Both the position numbers and the translations under genes were made by a program. Below the pieces are notes generated by a model. The model did no database searches. It saw nothing but the letters and a program-made list of their open reading frames with translations, and had not been told where the DNA came from. 6,035 nt of DNA, taken from contig NZ_ML142860.1 in assembly GCF_004138495.1 (NCBI RefSeq), positions 27,030 to 33,064 on the forward strand. Reading direction: 5' to 3'. The DNA comes from Phytoactinopolyspora endophytica (GTDB lineage: Bacteria > Actinomycetota > Actinomycetes > Jiangellales > Jiangellaceae). Positions 5,463 through 6,035 of the stretch are shown here, piece after piece (positions within the stretch are counted from its first letter, which is position 1; each line of letters starts with the position of its first letter).

Positions 5463-5837
5463 ATGGTGAGAGTGCGAGCGGTGCGGGGTGCGACCCAACT
5501 CGACGCGGACGAGTCCGAGCACCTGTTGGAACGTACGGCTGAGCTGATGCAGGCCGTGCTCAAACGCAATGACCTCACGGCAGACGATGTCATCAGCATC
5601 TTCCTGACCGCGACGCCGGACGTACGCTCCGCCTTCCCGGCGGCAGCCGTCCGAGGACTGGGGATCACCGACGTCCCGCTGATGTGCGCCCAGGAGCTGG
5701 ACGTGCAGGGTGCGATGCCCCGTGTGGTGCGGTTGATGGCGCACGTGGAGACGCCGCGCTCGCGAGACGACATCCGTCATGTCTACCTGCACGGGACGAC
5801 CGTGCTCCGCGATGACCTGGCCAAGGACGACGAATGA
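5463..5837 (+). CDS. aroH: Chorismate mutase, AroH type
   Basis: A 124-residue monofunctional chorismate mutase converting chorismate to prephenate, the committed step to tyrosine and phenylalanine. It belongs to the trimeric Bacillus subtilis AroH fold (PF07736), not the helical AroQ fold. Length is close to the roughly 127 residues of the Bacillus enzyme, and the active-site residues known there are all present: R8 (Arg7 in Bacillus), F58, R64, C75, E78, R90, Y108 and R116. Recognisable blocks are RGATQLDADE (8-17), FLTATPDVRSAFPAAAVR (47-64), CAQELDVQG (75-83) and IRHVYLHG (104-111). The frame has a stop 25 codons upstream and no better start between; GGAG at 5446-5449 is a distant ribosome site. 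Its TGA overlaps the next start (ATGA), coupling it to tyrA. Confidence 0.95.
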   Translation: MVRVRAVRGATQLDADESEHLLERTAELMQAVLKRNDLTADDVISIFLTATPDVRSAFPAAAVRGLGITDVPLMCAQELDVQGAMPRVVRLMAHVETPRSRDDIRHVYLHGTTVLRDDLAKDDE

Positions 5838-6035
5838 GCGACGAGGCGTCCGCCATCGGCCATGAGCCGACCCGGGGCGAGGCGTCGGCCGGTAATTCAC
5901 CGGCCATGAGCGAGCCGCCGGTCTCCAGACGAGCGGGGCTGGACAATGGCCGGGCCGCGTTGAGCGGCGGAGTCCTGATCGTCGGTACCGGGCTTCTCGG
6001 TACCTCCATGGGTATGGCATTGACCCGAGCCGGCA
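5834..6035 (+). CDS. tyrA: Prephenate dehydrogenase, N-terminal part (cut by window end)
   Basis: Only the first 67 codons are visible. After a hydrophilic 45-residue extension the protein enters a Rossmann fold: GGVLIVGTGLLGTSMGMAL, with the dinucleotide-binding GxGxxG at G51-G53-G56. The VGTGLLGTS form and the position directly after a chorismate mutase point to TyrA, which oxidatively decarboxylates prephenate to 4-hydroxyphenylpyruvate with NAD(P)+. The ATG at 5834 overlaps the aroH stop (ATGA) and has AAGGA at 5823-5827, a good ribosome site; an ATG at 5906 (codon 25) is an in-frame alternative with a more usual N-terminus. The extension contains the short direct repeats CGAGGCGTC and GGCCATGAG. 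The call rests on the nucleotide-binding motif and context, since catalytic residues lie beyond the window. Confidence 0.82.
   Translation, partial: MSDEASAIGHEPTRGEASAGNSPAMSEPPVSRRAGLDNGRAALSGGVLIVGTGLLGTSMGMALTRAG

Noticed and set aside
5387..5539. Leader-peptide-like frame from GTG 5387 into aroH
   Set aside because: It has no ribosome site, no run of aromatic codons as expected of an attenuator peptide, and ends inside aroH in another frame.

Overview
This 6.0 kb window is high-GC DNA with actinobacterial traits: frequent GTG starts, tightly overlapping genes, and the neighbourhood parA-like / scpA / scpB / rluB followed by aroH and tyrA. That order is familiar from streptomycetes and relatives, while mycobacteria share the parA-scpA-scpB-rluB part. 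The genus cannot be fixed from the sequence alone; an actinomycete is the confident level.

Layout. Positions 1-153 hold the last 50 residues of an EamA/DMT-type membrane transporter on the + strand. A short convergent gap (154-244) carries a strong bulged hairpin that could end transcription from both sides. Positions 245-1528 on the - strand encode a 427-residue multi-pass membrane acyltransferase of the acyltransferase-3 family. A 350-bp divergent intergenic region (1529-1878) follows. It contains the most striking non-coding object in the window, a 74-bp near-perfect palindrome with 24-bp arms, plus a degraded third copy of one arm and a weak candidate promoter for the next operon.

From 1879 a compact + strand cluster runs to about 5310: a ParA-family ATPase, then ScpA and ScpB (the non-SMC subunits of the bacterial condensin SMC-ScpAB), then the 23S rRNA pseudouridine synthase RluB. 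ParA/scpA and scpB/rluB overlap, suggesting translational coupling; scpA and scpB are separated by 87 bp and scpB has its own perfect Shine-Dalgarno. The theme is chromosome organisation plus ribosome maturation. ScpB ends in an unusual tail of six tandem hexapeptides (18-bp DNA repeat) immediately before the rluB start.

After a 152-bp gap with candidate -10 elements comes a two-gene aromatic amino acid unit: an AroH-type chorismate mutase (chorismate to prephenate) and, overlapping by ATGA, the start of a prephenate dehydrogenase (TyrA), which is cut by the window end. Together they form the branch from chorismate towards tyrosine.

Most of the window is well-understood core genome. I see no clear undescribed multi-gene system. 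The items most worth a second look are the 74-bp palindrome and the ScpB hexapeptide repeat tail.
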